Shown in pieces: positions 17,236 to 25,190 of a DNA stretch of 38,189 bases. This stretch comes from Marinilabiliales bacterium (GTDB lineage Bacteria; Bacteroidota; Bacteroidia; Bacteroidales; DTU049), in assembly GCA_002869435.1 (NCBI GenBank), contig PKSX01000195.1:1-38189 (forward strand). The letters run 5' to 3'. Both the position numbers and the translations under genes were made by a program. Within the stretch, counting starts at the first letter, position 1, and each line of letters begins with the position of its first letter. A model generated the notes under the pieces. It ran no database searches. It was given only the letters and a program-made list of their open reading frames with translations, and had not been told where the DNA came from.

Positions 17236-18360
17236 ATGGGACTTTTCAGCAAGATTAAAGGCGAATTTATTGATATTATTGAATGGTTAGATCCCACCAA
17301 TGATACCATAATTCACCGTTTCGAACGTTACAACAACGAAATTAAGTATGGTGCCAAACTTACCGTTCGTGAGTCACAGCAGGCTGTATTCATTAACGAG
17401 GGGGAGGTTGCCGATGTATTTAAGCCAGGAATGTATACTCTGGAAACAGAGAACGTTCCAATTCTGTCAACCCTCAAAGGTTGGAAATATGGCTTTAATT
17501 CTCCGTTTAAAGCGGAAGTTTATTTTATCAACACTAAGAATTTTACCGATAAAAAGTGGGGAACGAAAAATCCGATTATGATGCGTGATGCAGAATTTGG
17601 AATGGTTCGTATTCGTGCTTTCGGAAATTATACTTTCCGTGTAATAGATCCGGTTAAATTTATCAAAGAAATTGCCGGTACAGATGGCAATTTCACTACT
17701 GACGAGATTGAAGAGCAAATCCGCGATATTATCGGAACTGAGTTTGCAGACTATGTTGCAGAACAAAAGATTCCGGTTCTCGATTTGGCTGCCAATTACA
17801 AAGAACTAGGTAAAGGTATCAACGAATTTCTGAATAAAGAAATTGAGGAATATGGTATTGCGGTGAATAAATTCCTGGTTGAAAATATCTCGCTGCCACC
17901 AGAGGTGGAAGAAATGCTAGACAAAAGAACCAGTATGGGAATTGTCGGAGACATGAACAAATTTACCCAGTTCCAGACTGCCAATGCTATTGAAGATGCA
18001 GCAAATAACCCAAGTGGTGATGCCGGAGCAGGAATGGGTATGGGTATGGGATTTGCCATGGCCAATCAAATGGGTGGCTCATTCATGAATAACAATCAGC
18101 AGCAACAGCAGAATCAACAGGGACCACCACCTCCCCCAATTGTTCAGTATTTTGTTGCAGTTAATGGTCAGCAGCAAGGACCTTATGATATGAATACCCT
18201 CACTAATATGGTGAAGCAGGGTAGTATTAATAAAGAAACCCTGGTTTGGAAAAACGGAATGGCCAACTGGACAGCTGCAGGACAGGTACAGGAATTAGCA
18301 AGTATCTTCCCGGTAGCACCTCCTCCAATGCCTCCAACACCTCCACCTCCAAGTGAGTAA
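17236..18360 (+). CDS. SPFH-domain (virion core-like) protein with C-terminal GYF_2 domain
   Basis: 374 residues with no signal peptide. Residues about 20-220 form an SPFH/virion-core-like domain of the YdjI type (ESQQAVFINEGEVADVFKPG, FGMVRIRAFGNYTFRVIDP, LPPEVEEMLDKRTSMGIVGD). A Gly/Met/Gln-rich linker (GMGMGMGFAMANQ, NNNQQQQQNQQ, PPPPP) follows. Then comes a GYF_2/DUF4339-type domain from about 303 (YFVAVNGQQQGPYDMNTL ... LVWKNGMANWTAAGQ) and a proline-rich tail. SPFH proteins form membrane-associated assemblies. In Bacillus, the YdjI relative works with YdjG/YdjH and PspA in envelope stress. The next gene is a membrane zinc-ribbon protein, which supports a similar pairing. Some YdjI-family members end in a zinc ribbon; here a GYF domain takes that place. 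Confidence 0.85.
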   Translation: MGLFSKIKGEFIDIIEWLDPTNDTIIHRFERYNNEIKYGAKLTVRESQQAVFINEGEVADVFKPGMYTLETENVPILSTLKGWKYGFNSPFKAEVYFINTKNFTDKKWGTKNPIMMRDAEFGMVRIRAFGNYTFRVIDPVKFIKEIAGTDGNFTTDEIEEQIRDIIGTEFADYVAEQKIPVLDLAANYKELGKGINEFLNKEIEEYGIAVNKFLVENISLPPEVEEMLDKRTSMGIVGDMNKFTQFQTANAIEDAANNPSGDAGAGMGMGMGFAMANQMGGSFMNNNQQQQQNQQGPPPPPIVQYFVAVNGQQQGPYDMNTLTNMVKQGSINKETLVWKNGMANWTAAGQVQELASIFPVAPPPMPPTPPPPSE

Positions 18361-18366
18361 AATATT

Positions 18367-18392
18367 AAGTCCCTGAACAGGGACTTTTTTTT
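18367..18392 (+). terminator. Rho-independent terminator/attenuator after the SPFH gene
   Basis: AAGTCCC/GGGACTT pair around TGAACA and run into nine T. It lies just after the SPFH stop and before the zinc-ribbon gene, so it probably lowers rather than abolishes expression of the second gene unless that gene has its own promoter; no clear one is visible. Confidence 0.85.
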
Positions 18393-18423
18393 CTGTAACT
18401 AAACCGAACTTAAGTTATTGAAT

Positions 18424-19536
18424 ATGAGCGACGAAAAAATTTTTAACGAAGAGCACAACGAAACTCTAGAAACCAAGTGCCACGATTGTGGTGCCATTCT
18501 GAATTTTGCTCCCGGTACCAATAATCTGAAATGTCAGTATTGCGGTGCCGAAAACGAAATCGTTCCCGAGGATACTGAACCTATTGAGGAACTTGATTTT
18601 GATGCATATATCAAAGAAACAGTAAAAGAAGAAGATACCATGCAGGTGGCTACTGTAAAATGTACTGCCTGTGGAGCATCGAGTACACTGAAACCAAATA
18701 TCAGTTCTGATGAGTGTCCATTCTGTGGTACTCCTATCATTGTGCAGGGAGGAACCATGACATCCATTATAAAACCAAAAAGCCTTTTGCCTTTTAAAAT
18801 AACACAGAAAGAAGCATACGAAGGGTTTAGAAGATGGATTAAGAAGCTATGGTTTGCACCAACTGCTCTTAAGAAATATGCATTGCAGGCCGATAAACTC
18901 AAGGGTATGTATATTCCTTTCTGGACATATGATTCAGATACATATACAAAATACTCGGGTGCACGCGGTACATATTATTATGTAACGGAAACTTATACAG
19001 AGGGTGGTCAAACCAAAACACGTCAGGTTAGAAAGATTCGCTGGACTCCGGTTTCAGGTTCAGTTTCTCATTTCTTCGACGATATTCTCATTGTTGCATC
19101 TCACTCACTACCCATAAAAAAAGTAAATAAACTTGAACCATGGGATTTTGAGAATCTTACAAATTTTGATGAACGCTTTTTAAGTGGTTTTCAAACTGAA
19201 ACATATCAGGTAGATCTGAAGGAAGGTTTTGAGCAAGCAAAGAAAGTAATGGAATCAACCATCAGAAATCTGGTTCGCCGGGATATTGGCGGTGATGAGC
19301 AGCGCATTTATTCAATGAATACGCAGTATAGTAATATTACTTTTAAACATTTGCTGCTGCCAATCTGGATCAGTGCTTACCGCTTTAAGAAGAAAGTGTA
19401 CAGATTTCTTGTAAACGGAAGAACTGGGGAAGTACAGGGCGAGCGTCCGTATAGCTTCTGGAAGATATTCTTCTTTATTCTTGGAATACTTGCAGTTATC
19501 GCAATAGCACTATACTTCTTTGGTGTTTTTGAATAA
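18424..19536 (+). CDS. Double zinc-ribbon, tail-anchored membrane protein (YdjG-like)
   Basis: 370 residues from the ATG at 18424; a TTG two codons earlier is a weaker choice. Two zinc ribbons open the protein: CHDCGAILNF with CQYCGAENEI, and CTACGASSTL with CPFCGTPIIV. An acidic stretch (VPEDTEPIEELDFDAY) lies between them. A central soluble region of about 220 residues includes FWTYDSDTYTKYSGARGTYY and HLLLPIWISAYRFKKK. The C-terminus is one hydrophobic helix (IFFFILGILAVIAIALYFF), which implies a tail anchor with the ribbons in the cytoplasm. Bacillus YdjG has the same general plan, next to an SPFH protein. No PspA gene is nearby. Confidence 0.8.
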   Translation: MSDEKIFNEEHNETLETKCHDCGAILNFAPGTNNLKCQYCGAENEIVPEDTEPIEELDFDAYIKETVKEEDTMQVATVKCTACGASSTLKPNISSDECPFCGTPIIVQGGTMTSIIKPKSLLPFKITQKEAYEGFRRWIKKLWFAPTALKKYALQADKLKGMYIPFWTYDSDTYTKYSGARGTYYYVTETYTEGGQTKTRQVRKIRWTPVSGSVSHFFDDILIVASHSLPIKKVNKLEPWDFENLTNFDERFLSGFQTETYQVDLKEGFEQAKKVMESTIRNLVRRDIGGDEQRIYSMNTQYSNITFKHLLLPIWISAYRFKKKVYRFLVNGRTGEVQGERPYSFWKIFFFILGILAVIAIALYFFGVFE

Positions 19537-19565
19537 AAAAGAAGTATTTTATCATATTTCAATTA

Positions 19566-19591
19566 AAGCCGGACATGTGTTCGGCTTTTTT
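19566..19591 (+). terminator. Rho-independent terminator after the zinc-ribbon gene
   Basis: AAGCCGGAC/GTTCGGCTT form a 9-bp stem with one G-T pair and an ATGT loop, followed by six T. The loop holds an in-frame ATG for the next gene, which rules that ATG out as a start. Confidence 0.9.
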
Positions 19592-19640
19592 GTCAAAAAT
19601 ATTCAGGGAATTCAATACATTTGCATGGAGAATAACACGT

Positions 19641-21095
19641 ATGAAACAATTCGATCGTATTCGTAAAAACATCATTGGCATTGATGAGAAAGTGAAGAAC
19701 CAGTTTGGTGAATTCCCTTTGATTTATGCAGACTGGATTGCTTCCGGCAGATTGTACAGACCTATTGAAGAACGTATTTGTGAGACCATTGGTCCATGGG
19801 TTGCAAACACACATACAGAAACAAGTCTTACCGGTACTCTAATGACACATGCTTATCATGAAGCTCGTGATATCATTAAACAACATGTTAATGCTTCAAA
19901 AAATGATGTATTGCTTACCACCGGTTTTGGCATGACTGCAGGAATAAATAAGTTGCAGCGAATCATGGGATTGAAGTATTGTGGAAAGCTTAAAGATGGT
20001 AATTCATGTCTTGGAGCAAATGAAAGACCTGTAGTGTTTATTACACATATGGAACACCACTCAAATCACACCAGCTGGTACGAAACAGTTGCTGATGTGG
20101 TGGTAATACCTCCGGGTAAAGATCTGCTGTTCGATTTAAATATCATGGAGGATACCATAAAGAAATACAAGGATCGGAAAGTAAAAATTGGTTCATTCTC
20201 TGCAGCTTCTAATGTAACCGGCATTATGAACCCGGTACATAAAATGGCGGCAATGATGCATAAATACGGAGGTGTTGCTTTTGTAGATTATGCCGCATCA
20301 GCTCCGTATGTTGATATGGATATGCACCCCGGTAAAGACAATTATCTGGATGGTATTTTCTTTTCACCACATAAATTTTTGGGAGGACCTGGGTCGAGTG
20401 GGGTATTGATATTCAATTCTGACTTATACGACAGTCCGTCGCCCGATAACCCGGGTGGAGGCACAGTGGAATGGACTAATCCATGGGGCGAGTACATGTA
20501 TATCGATGATATTGAAGCCAGGGAAGACGGCGGTACACCAGGATTTTTACAAGCTATTCGCACTGCCTTGAGCCTGAGTCTGAAGGATGAAATGGGAACC
20601 AAGAATATCAGGGAAAAGGAAGATATTTTACTGGAAAAAGCTTTTACAGCGTTCGATAAAATTGATGGAATTCACATCCTGGCAACTGAAAGTAGGGAAA
20701 GGCTTGGAGTCATTTCTTTTTATCATGAGAAGATCCATTTCAATCTGATGGTGAAGTTGCTCAATGATCGCTTTGGAATACAGGTTAGGGGAGGTTGTGC
20801 CTGTGCAGGTACATATGGTCATTATCTGTTGGATGTTAGCCACGAAAAATCGAAACACATTACTGATTTGATTAACAGCGGAGATCTAAGTGAAAAACCG
20901 GGCTGGATAAGATTTTCAATGCATCCGACAATGACGGTTGAAGAAGTAGAGTATGTTGCTGATGCTGTGAAGCAAATTGTTAAATACTCAGCAGAGTGGG
21001 GAAGCGAGTATCGATACGATAATCATAAAAATGAGTTCTACCATAAAGATGAGCCAAAGCTTCACAGCACAGTTTCAGGCTGGTTGAAACTCTAA
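19641..21095 (+). CDS. Class V aminotransferase-fold PLP enzyme (cysteine desulfurase-like)
   Basis: 484 residues from the ATG at 19641; the frame's earlier ATG at 19575 lies in a terminator loop. PLP-fold signatures are LLTTGFGMTAGINKLQ, HMEHHSNHTSWYE, AFVDYAASAPYVDMD and the Schiff-base lysine motif FFSPHKFLGGPGSSG. Near the C-terminus, VRGGCACAGTYGHYLLD places a cysteine where cysteine desulfurases and selenocysteine lyases have theirs. No scaffold (IscU/SufU) or suf genes are adjacent, so a role in Fe-S assembly is not supported by context and the substrate is open. Its stop overlaps the stop of the convergent gene by 4 bases. Confidence 0.85.
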   Translation: MKQFDRIRKNIIGIDEKVKNQFGEFPLIYADWIASGRLYRPIEERICETIGPWVANTHTETSLTGTLMTHAYHEARDIIKQHVNASKNDVLLTTGFGMTAGINKLQRIMGLKYCGKLKDGNSCLGANERPVVFITHMEHHSNHTSWYETVADVVVIPPGKDLLFDLNIMEDTIKKYKDRKVKIGSFSAASNVTGIMNPVHKMAAMMHKYGGVAFVDYAASAPYVDMDMHPGKDNYLDGIFFSPHKFLGGPGSSGVLIFNSDLYDSPSPDNPGGGTVEWTNPWGEYMYIDDIEAREDGGTPGFLQAIRTALSLSLKDEMGTKNIREKEDILLEKAFTAFDKIDGIHILATESRERLGVISFYHEKIHFNLMVKLLNDRFGIQVRGGCACAGTYGHYLLDVSHEKSKHITDLINSGDLSEKPGWIRFSMHPTMTVEEVEYVADAVKQIVKYSAEWGSEYRYDNHKNEFYHKDEPKLHSTVSGWLKL

Positions 21096-21844
21096 TTGAA
21101 AGAGAATACCAGGGAGTTTGTTAAATAGTGTGTACGCATTACAATTCCTTCGGGTGGTTTAGAATCATAATATAGTCTGTAAGCAGTACTGAATGCAAAG
21201 TGTTTACTGAATTTAAACTGCAAATCGAATTGACTATAAACTCTAAAGTCTTCAAAATCAGTTACTTTTGGTTGGAAATAAGTAGTGTTTACAAACGTAA
21301 CGTTATCAGCAATTTTTAAATTCATGGATAGATAAGAAGATATTCTATGGTCTCTGTGATACACCAGAGGAGTGGATAATTCCTCATATTCATACATATA
21401 TAATGATGCAAAATAAATACGGCTTTTGCCTTTGTGCAATATTTTAAAACGTGGCCCTATACCGGTTAACCAGCGAAAATCTACATTCAGCAGCTTATTG
21501 TATTGCGCTTGCGTAAAAAGTTCAAGAGTGAAGTTTTCTTTAATCTTTCTATTGTAACGAATATGCATTGTACCTGCATTTTCAAATGATTCACTGGCGC
21601 TTTTCGACAGGTAATAGTCGGTGAGTATAAGCACTAGATTAGAATCTTTCTTGTATTGTATATGATTGTTCCAGTTTAAGCGTAATAGCTCACTGGATGT
21701 TTGTACATAGGTTGCACCCAATTTGATTTTGCCGCTCCAGGTATTGGTATCGCCTTTAATTCTTTGATTTTCAATATTAATTACCTGAGAATGGGCGAGT
21801 GCGCTTATAACGAGTAAGGTAACAACTGTAAATAAGAATCTCAT
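21092..21844 (-). CDS. DUF481-like outer-membrane protein
   Basis: 250 residues. A signal peptide (FLFTVVTLLVISALAHSQ) precedes alternating beta-strand segments ending in aromatic residues (WSGKIKLGATYVQTSSELLR, LTDYYLSKSASES, FTLELFTQAQYNKLLNVDFR, WLTGIGPRFKI, FAFSTAYRLYYDSKPPEG), ending LTNSLVFSFN. The pattern fits a DUF481-type outer-membrane barrel. The function of this family is not known. It is a single gene, convergent with the aminotransferase gene, with a 4-base overlap of the ends. Confidence 0.75.
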   Translation of the reverse strand: MRFLFTVVTLLVISALAHSQVINIENQRIKGDTNTWSGKIKLGATYVQTSSELLRLNWNNHIQYKKDSNLVLILTDYYLSKSASESFENAGTMHIRYNRKIKENFTLELFTQAQYNKLLNVDFRWLTGIGPRFKILHKGKSRIYFASLYMYEYEELSTPLVYHRDHRISSYLSMNLKIADNVTFVNTTYFQPKVTDFEDFRVYSQFDLQFKFSKHFAFSTAYRLYYDSKPPEGIVMRTHYLTNSLVFSFN

Positions 21845-21870
21845 TTTTTTATTTACAAAGTAAGTAAATA

Positions 21871-21902
21871 TTTGTTCTTATTGCGAATTATTTATATTTT
21901 TG
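21871..21902 (+). promoter_or_regulatory. Promoter of tRNA-Met
   Basis: TTTG (21871-21874) and TATTTTTG (21895-21902) are separated by exactly 20 bases, an excellent Bacteroidota promoter. Transcription should start about 10 bases before the tRNA. Confidence 0.75.
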
Positions 21903-21918
21903 CACCTCTAAAAAATAT

Positions 21919-21992
21919 GGCGAGGTAGCTCAGTTGGTTAGAGCGTCGGATTCATAACCCGGAGGTCTCGAGTTCAATTCTCGATCTCGCTA
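21919..21992 (+). tRNA. tRNA-Met (anticodon CAT)
   Basis: A 74-base cloverleaf: acceptor GGCGAGG/TCTCGCT (G-T wobbles at both ends), D arm GCTC/GAGC, anticodon loop TTCATAA, 5-base variable region, T arm TCGAG/CTCGA with loop TTCAATT, discriminator A. CCA is not encoded, so it must be added after trimming. The anticodon stem TCGGA/CCCGG has an A-C mismatch next to the loop and a T-G pair at the base. It lacks the run of three G-C pairs typical of initiator tRNA, so elongator tRNA-Met is more likely. Confidence 0.93.
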
Positions 21993-22003
21993 CAAAATAA
22001 AAT

Positions 22004-22037
22004 GAGTGTTTGAATTTGTCAAGCACTCTTTTTTTTT
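22004..22037 (+). terminator. Rho-independent terminator of tRNA-Met
   Basis: GAGTGTTTGA/TCAAGCACTC forms a 10-bp stem (one T-G) with a 5-base loop, followed by a long T run, 12 bases after the tRNA. The rest of the spacer up to 22219 is AT-rich and shows nothing else I can name. Confidence 0.9.
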
Positions 22038-22219
22038 ATATAACTTCTTATTAGTCATAATAAATCTTCTATTGTTTATTGCGAGTGTTGAGAGGGAAGA
22101 ATAAGATACCTTAAATACTGTGCCAGGTAATTAATTAAAATATCAGCTTAACATAATATTAATTATAAGACAAAACTATGTATTTTTGAGTTATCTGGGA
22201 TTTTCTGCATCATAATCCA

Positions 22220-22879
22220 TTATATCGCAAAACCAACCCCGAAATTCAAATAACTCATGCTTGTTTTCAAAGCACCACCACCATAAAGTGTTTTGGTATA
22301 TGTATTGGTAATTCCCATCTGATGTGTTACGCCCAGAAATACAAAAGTATTTTCATTGGCATGTAGCCTGAGCATAATTTGTCCCTGTGGTCCAAAATCC
22401 ATCATATTATAATCTTCAGTATCATTTGTAGTTAATCCGATTCCCAATACACCGGTAAGCATTTCATATTTATGTTGCATTAAAATACCCAGATACACAC
22501 CGGCCGAAATTCCCAAAGAAAATTTTCCTTTGGTTTGATACCCCAACATAAATGGAAATGTTAAATATTTTGAATAATTATCAAATGAGCTTTGATACAT
22601 TACTGTGGAGTTTTCTTCATATGCAATAGTAATATCCCAGGCACCTTTTTTTGTATAATCAAACCCCGTTGTAAAAAAGAGGTTCTCGCCTATTGGTGCT
22701 AAAAATCCTATGCCTATCTGCGGACTTGTACGCATGCTTTGATGCTCCATTACATAATCATTACCATAAAACTGTCCAAATCCTACCCCACCCTCTATAG
22801 TGAGAAAGTTCTTGTCAATCTGGGCATTGGCAAAAGCAAAAATAACTGTCAATATCAAAAATAGAAATGCTCTTTTCAT
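22220..22879 (-). CDS. Outer-membrane beta-barrel protein (PorT-like family)
   Basis: 219 residues. A signal peptide (AFLFLILTVIFAFANAQ) is followed by amphipathic strands typical of the small Bacteroidota outer-membrane barrel family: FLTIEGGVGFGQFYGNDYV, SPQIGIGFLAPIGENLFFTT, KYLTFPFMLGYQTKGKFSLG, AGVYLGILMQHKYEML, and an aromatic-ended last strand SYLNFGVGFAI. The barrel is probably 8-stranded. It is monocistronic and divergent from xdhC. No specific role can be assigned. Confidence 0.8.
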   Translation of the reverse strand: MKRAFLFLILTVIFAFANAQIDKNFLTIEGGVGFGQFYGNDYVMEHQSMRTSPQIGIGFLAPIGENLFFTTGFDYTKKGAWDITIAYEENSTVMYQSSFDNYSKYLTFPFMLGYQTKGKFSLGISAGVYLGILMQHKYEMLTGVLGIGLTTNDTEDYNMMDFGPQGQIMLRLHANENTFVFLGVTHQMGITNTYTKTLYGGGALKTSMSYLNFGVGFAI

Positions 22880-22983
22880 ACTTCAAAGATTTAATATGCT
22901 AATGTAAACAATTATTCAGTTCATACATATCATCTCTAATGAATTTTAATTTTACTATTTTTACATGACAATATAAATAAGGT

Positions 22984-23748
22984 ATGAATTTTTACAGTGA
23001 GATAGCGGCCTGTATTCAGAATAATAAGTCTGCAGTTTTGTGCGTGATCACCCAAACAGAAGGGTCAACACCACGCAAAGCATCTTCAAAGATGCTGGTA
23101 TTCCCTGATGGTTCCATAAGTGGAACAGTTGGCGGTGGAAGCATTGAAAAACAATGTATTGAGGATGCGCTGATTATGATGAATTCTGATCAGCCACAAC
23201 ATAAATTGTATAACCTTGCCAACGATCTTGAAATGCATTGTGGTGGTCAAATGCATGTATATTTTGAGCCCCTGGTTTCTGCACCTCAACTCATTATTTT
23301 TGGCGCCGGTCATGTAGGAAAAGCTCTGGCTAAAATGGCAACAATAAGTGGTTTCAGAATTCTTGCAGTTGATAATCGTGAAGGAATCTTTGACACCTGG
23401 GCAGGTATCCCGGCCGAAACGCTCTGTGCTCCATTTGAAAAGGCTGTGAATCAGATTGATTTCCATAAAAATGCCTATATCGTTTCGTGTACATATAAGC
23501 ATGCATATGATACCGATGTAATATCACTTTGTCTTCCAAAAGAACACAAATACATAGGTATGATTGGATCTAAACGCAAGGTAGATATTGCCCGTAAAGA
23601 TCTGAAAGAGAGATTTAAGTTTTCTGAAGAGGAGATTTCAGGCATTGATATGCCTATTGGTGTGCCTATCTCCTGCGAAACACCCGAAGACATTGCTGTT
23701 TCCATACTGGCAAAGCTAATTGACGTTAGAAACACTGAAAACCAATAA
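22984..23748 (+). CDS. xdhC: XdhC-family molybdenum cofactor insertion/maturation protein
   Basis: 254 residues. The N-terminal XdhC/CoxI domain has TQTEGSTPRKASSKMLV and GSISGTVGGGSIEKQ. The C-terminal Rossmann domain has LIIFGAGHVGKALAKMA followed by ILAVDNREG, and ends with GMIGSKRKVDIA and IGVPISCETPEDIAVSILA. XdhC proteins bind the molybdenum cofactor, support its sulfuration and insert it into xanthine dehydrogenase. It is the first gene of the operon: its stop is one base before the xdhA start. The three genes were probably co-expressed for purine oxidation. Confidence 0.92.
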   Translation: MNFYSEIAACIQNNKSAVLCVITQTEGSTPRKASSKMLVFPDGSISGTVGGGSIEKQCIEDALIMMNSDQPQHKLYNLANDLEMHCGGQMHVYFEPLVSAPQLIIFGAGHVGKALAKMATISGFRILAVDNREGIFDTWAGIPAETLCAPFEKAVNQIDFHKNAYIVSCTYKHAYDTDVISLCLPKEHKYIGMIGSKRKVDIARKDLKERFKFSEEEISGIDMPIGVPISCETPEDIAVSILAKLIDVRNTENQ

Positions 23749-23749
23749 G

Positions 23750-25189
23750 ATGAAGTCGTATATTAACTTTTTATATAATGGAGAACCTGTTCATATTGAT
23801 TTTGAAAAGGAAGGCCTCTCCCCAACTACTACCCTACTCAACTGGTCCAGAAACAATGGTTTCAAGGAAGTGAAAGAAGGCTGTGCAGAAGGCGATTGCG
23901 GTGCTTGTACCGTGGTAATTGCAGAAGCCGCAACGGATGGAAAACTGAAATATAATGCAGTGAATTCATGTATTTTATTTCTGCCTGCCCTTGATGGTAA
24001 AATGGTGATAACTGCTGCAGGTCTGGTTCCTGAAACTCATAATATCAATGATTTACACCCTGTGCAAAAGGCAATTGTGGAAGATCATGCTACACAATGC
24101 GGATTCTGCACCCCAGGTTTTGTAATGAGTATTTTTGCACTCTACCATACTCCTGATCAATACGATGACCCTAAAATCAACAATGCTTTGGCCGGAAACT
24201 TATGCCGTTGCACCGGTTATGACAGTATTCGGAAAGCTACTAAAGCTGCTTTGAAAGAAAATAAGGAAGATTATTATCATCAAAATGAAGCGATATTACT
24301 GAAAGCTTTGCAGGAAATTGAAACTGACAGTTTGAAAATTCAGGTGGGTGATCAGTTGTACCTTCGACCAACCCTTATCGATGAAGCCATTTTAATGCAT
24401 GGTGAACATCCTGAAGCAGAAATTATTAACGGAAGTTCTGATGTAGCACTTAAACAAACAAAACATTTTCAAAGACTCCCTGCCCTGCTCGATCTTAGTG
24501 CATTGAGGCAGATAAAATTCTTTGAAAAGAAAGACAATGAACTGCATATTGGATCTGGTATGGATTTGGAAACTATTCGAGGAAATGTTGAATCTGTTTT
24601 TCCGGCACTTTACGATATTCTAAGTGTTTTTGCCTCTCGTCAGATCCGGAATGTAGCCACCATGGGTGGGAGTCTGGGCTCGGCCTCTCCAATCGGAGAT
24701 CTTCTGCCACTGATAATGGCCATGGATGGAAGTATTGTTTTTACAGGTAAATCCGGAAAAAGAACTGTAAAAGCCAATGAGTATTTAACCGGATATCGAG
24801 AAACAGTTTTAAATTCTGATGAACTGATATATAGCATTATACTGCCATTACCTCAAGCAAACGAAACAGTAAAAATGTATAAAGTAAGTAAGCGTACCGA
24901 TATGGATATATCTACCCTGAGTGCAGCGTTCAGACTGAAATTATCTGCCGGGAAAGTAGATTATATACATATGGTTTATGGAGGAATGGCGGCTATGACA
25001 CTTCATGCAGAGAAAGCAGAAGAGTTTTTAAATGGTAAGGAATGGAATGAGCATAATGTAAATGAAACTGCCAGAATACTTGAATCTACCTTCACTCCCC
25101 TTTCAGATGCCAGAAGTGGCGCTAAATTCCGGAATATTGTCACAGCTAATTTATTGAAGAAGTTTTACGAAGATAGCAAGGAGAACTAA
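23750..25189 (+). CDS. xdhA: Xanthine dehydrogenase small subunit (2Fe-2S and FAD domains)
   Basis: 479 residues from the ATG at 23750, one base after the xdhC stop; an earlier in-frame start lies inside xdhC. The plant-type 2Fe-2S cluster motif is CAEGDCGACTVV. The second cluster motifs are CGFCTPGFVMS and CRCTGYDSI. The FAD domain (about 200-380) has INGSSDVALKQ and RQIRNVATMGGSLGSASPIG; a CO-dehydrogenase flavoprotein C-terminal domain closes the protein. This subunit carries electrons from the molybdenum centre to FAD/NAD. It looks intact. An AAGGAG near its end (25178-25183) serves the following xdhB start. Confidence 0.93.
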   Translation: MKSYINFLYNGEPVHIDFEKEGLSPTTTLLNWSRNNGFKEVKEGCAEGDCGACTVVIAEAATDGKLKYNAVNSCILFLPALDGKMVITAAGLVPETHNINDLHPVQKAIVEDHATQCGFCTPGFVMSIFALYHTPDQYDDPKINNALAGNLCRCTGYDSIRKATKAALKENKEDYYHQNEAILLKALQEIETDSLKIQVGDQLYLRPTLIDEAILMHGEHPEAEIINGSSDVALKQTKHFQRLPALLDLSALRQIKFFEKKDNELHIGSGMDLETIRGNVESVFPALYDILSVFASRQIRNVATMGGSLGSASPIGDLLPLIMAMDGSIVFTGKSGKRTVKANEYLTGYRETVLNSDELIYSIILPLPQANETVKMYKVSKRTDMDISTLSAAFRLKLSAGKVDYIHMVYGGMAAMTLHAEKAEEFLNGKEWNEHNVNETARILESTFTPLSDARSGAKFRNIVTANLLKKFYEDSKEN

Positions 25190-25190
25190 G

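Noticed and set aside
19575..19640. Longer N-terminus for the class V aminotransferase
   Set aside because: The upstream ATG is the loop of a rho-independent terminator, and the added residues do not look like part of the fold.
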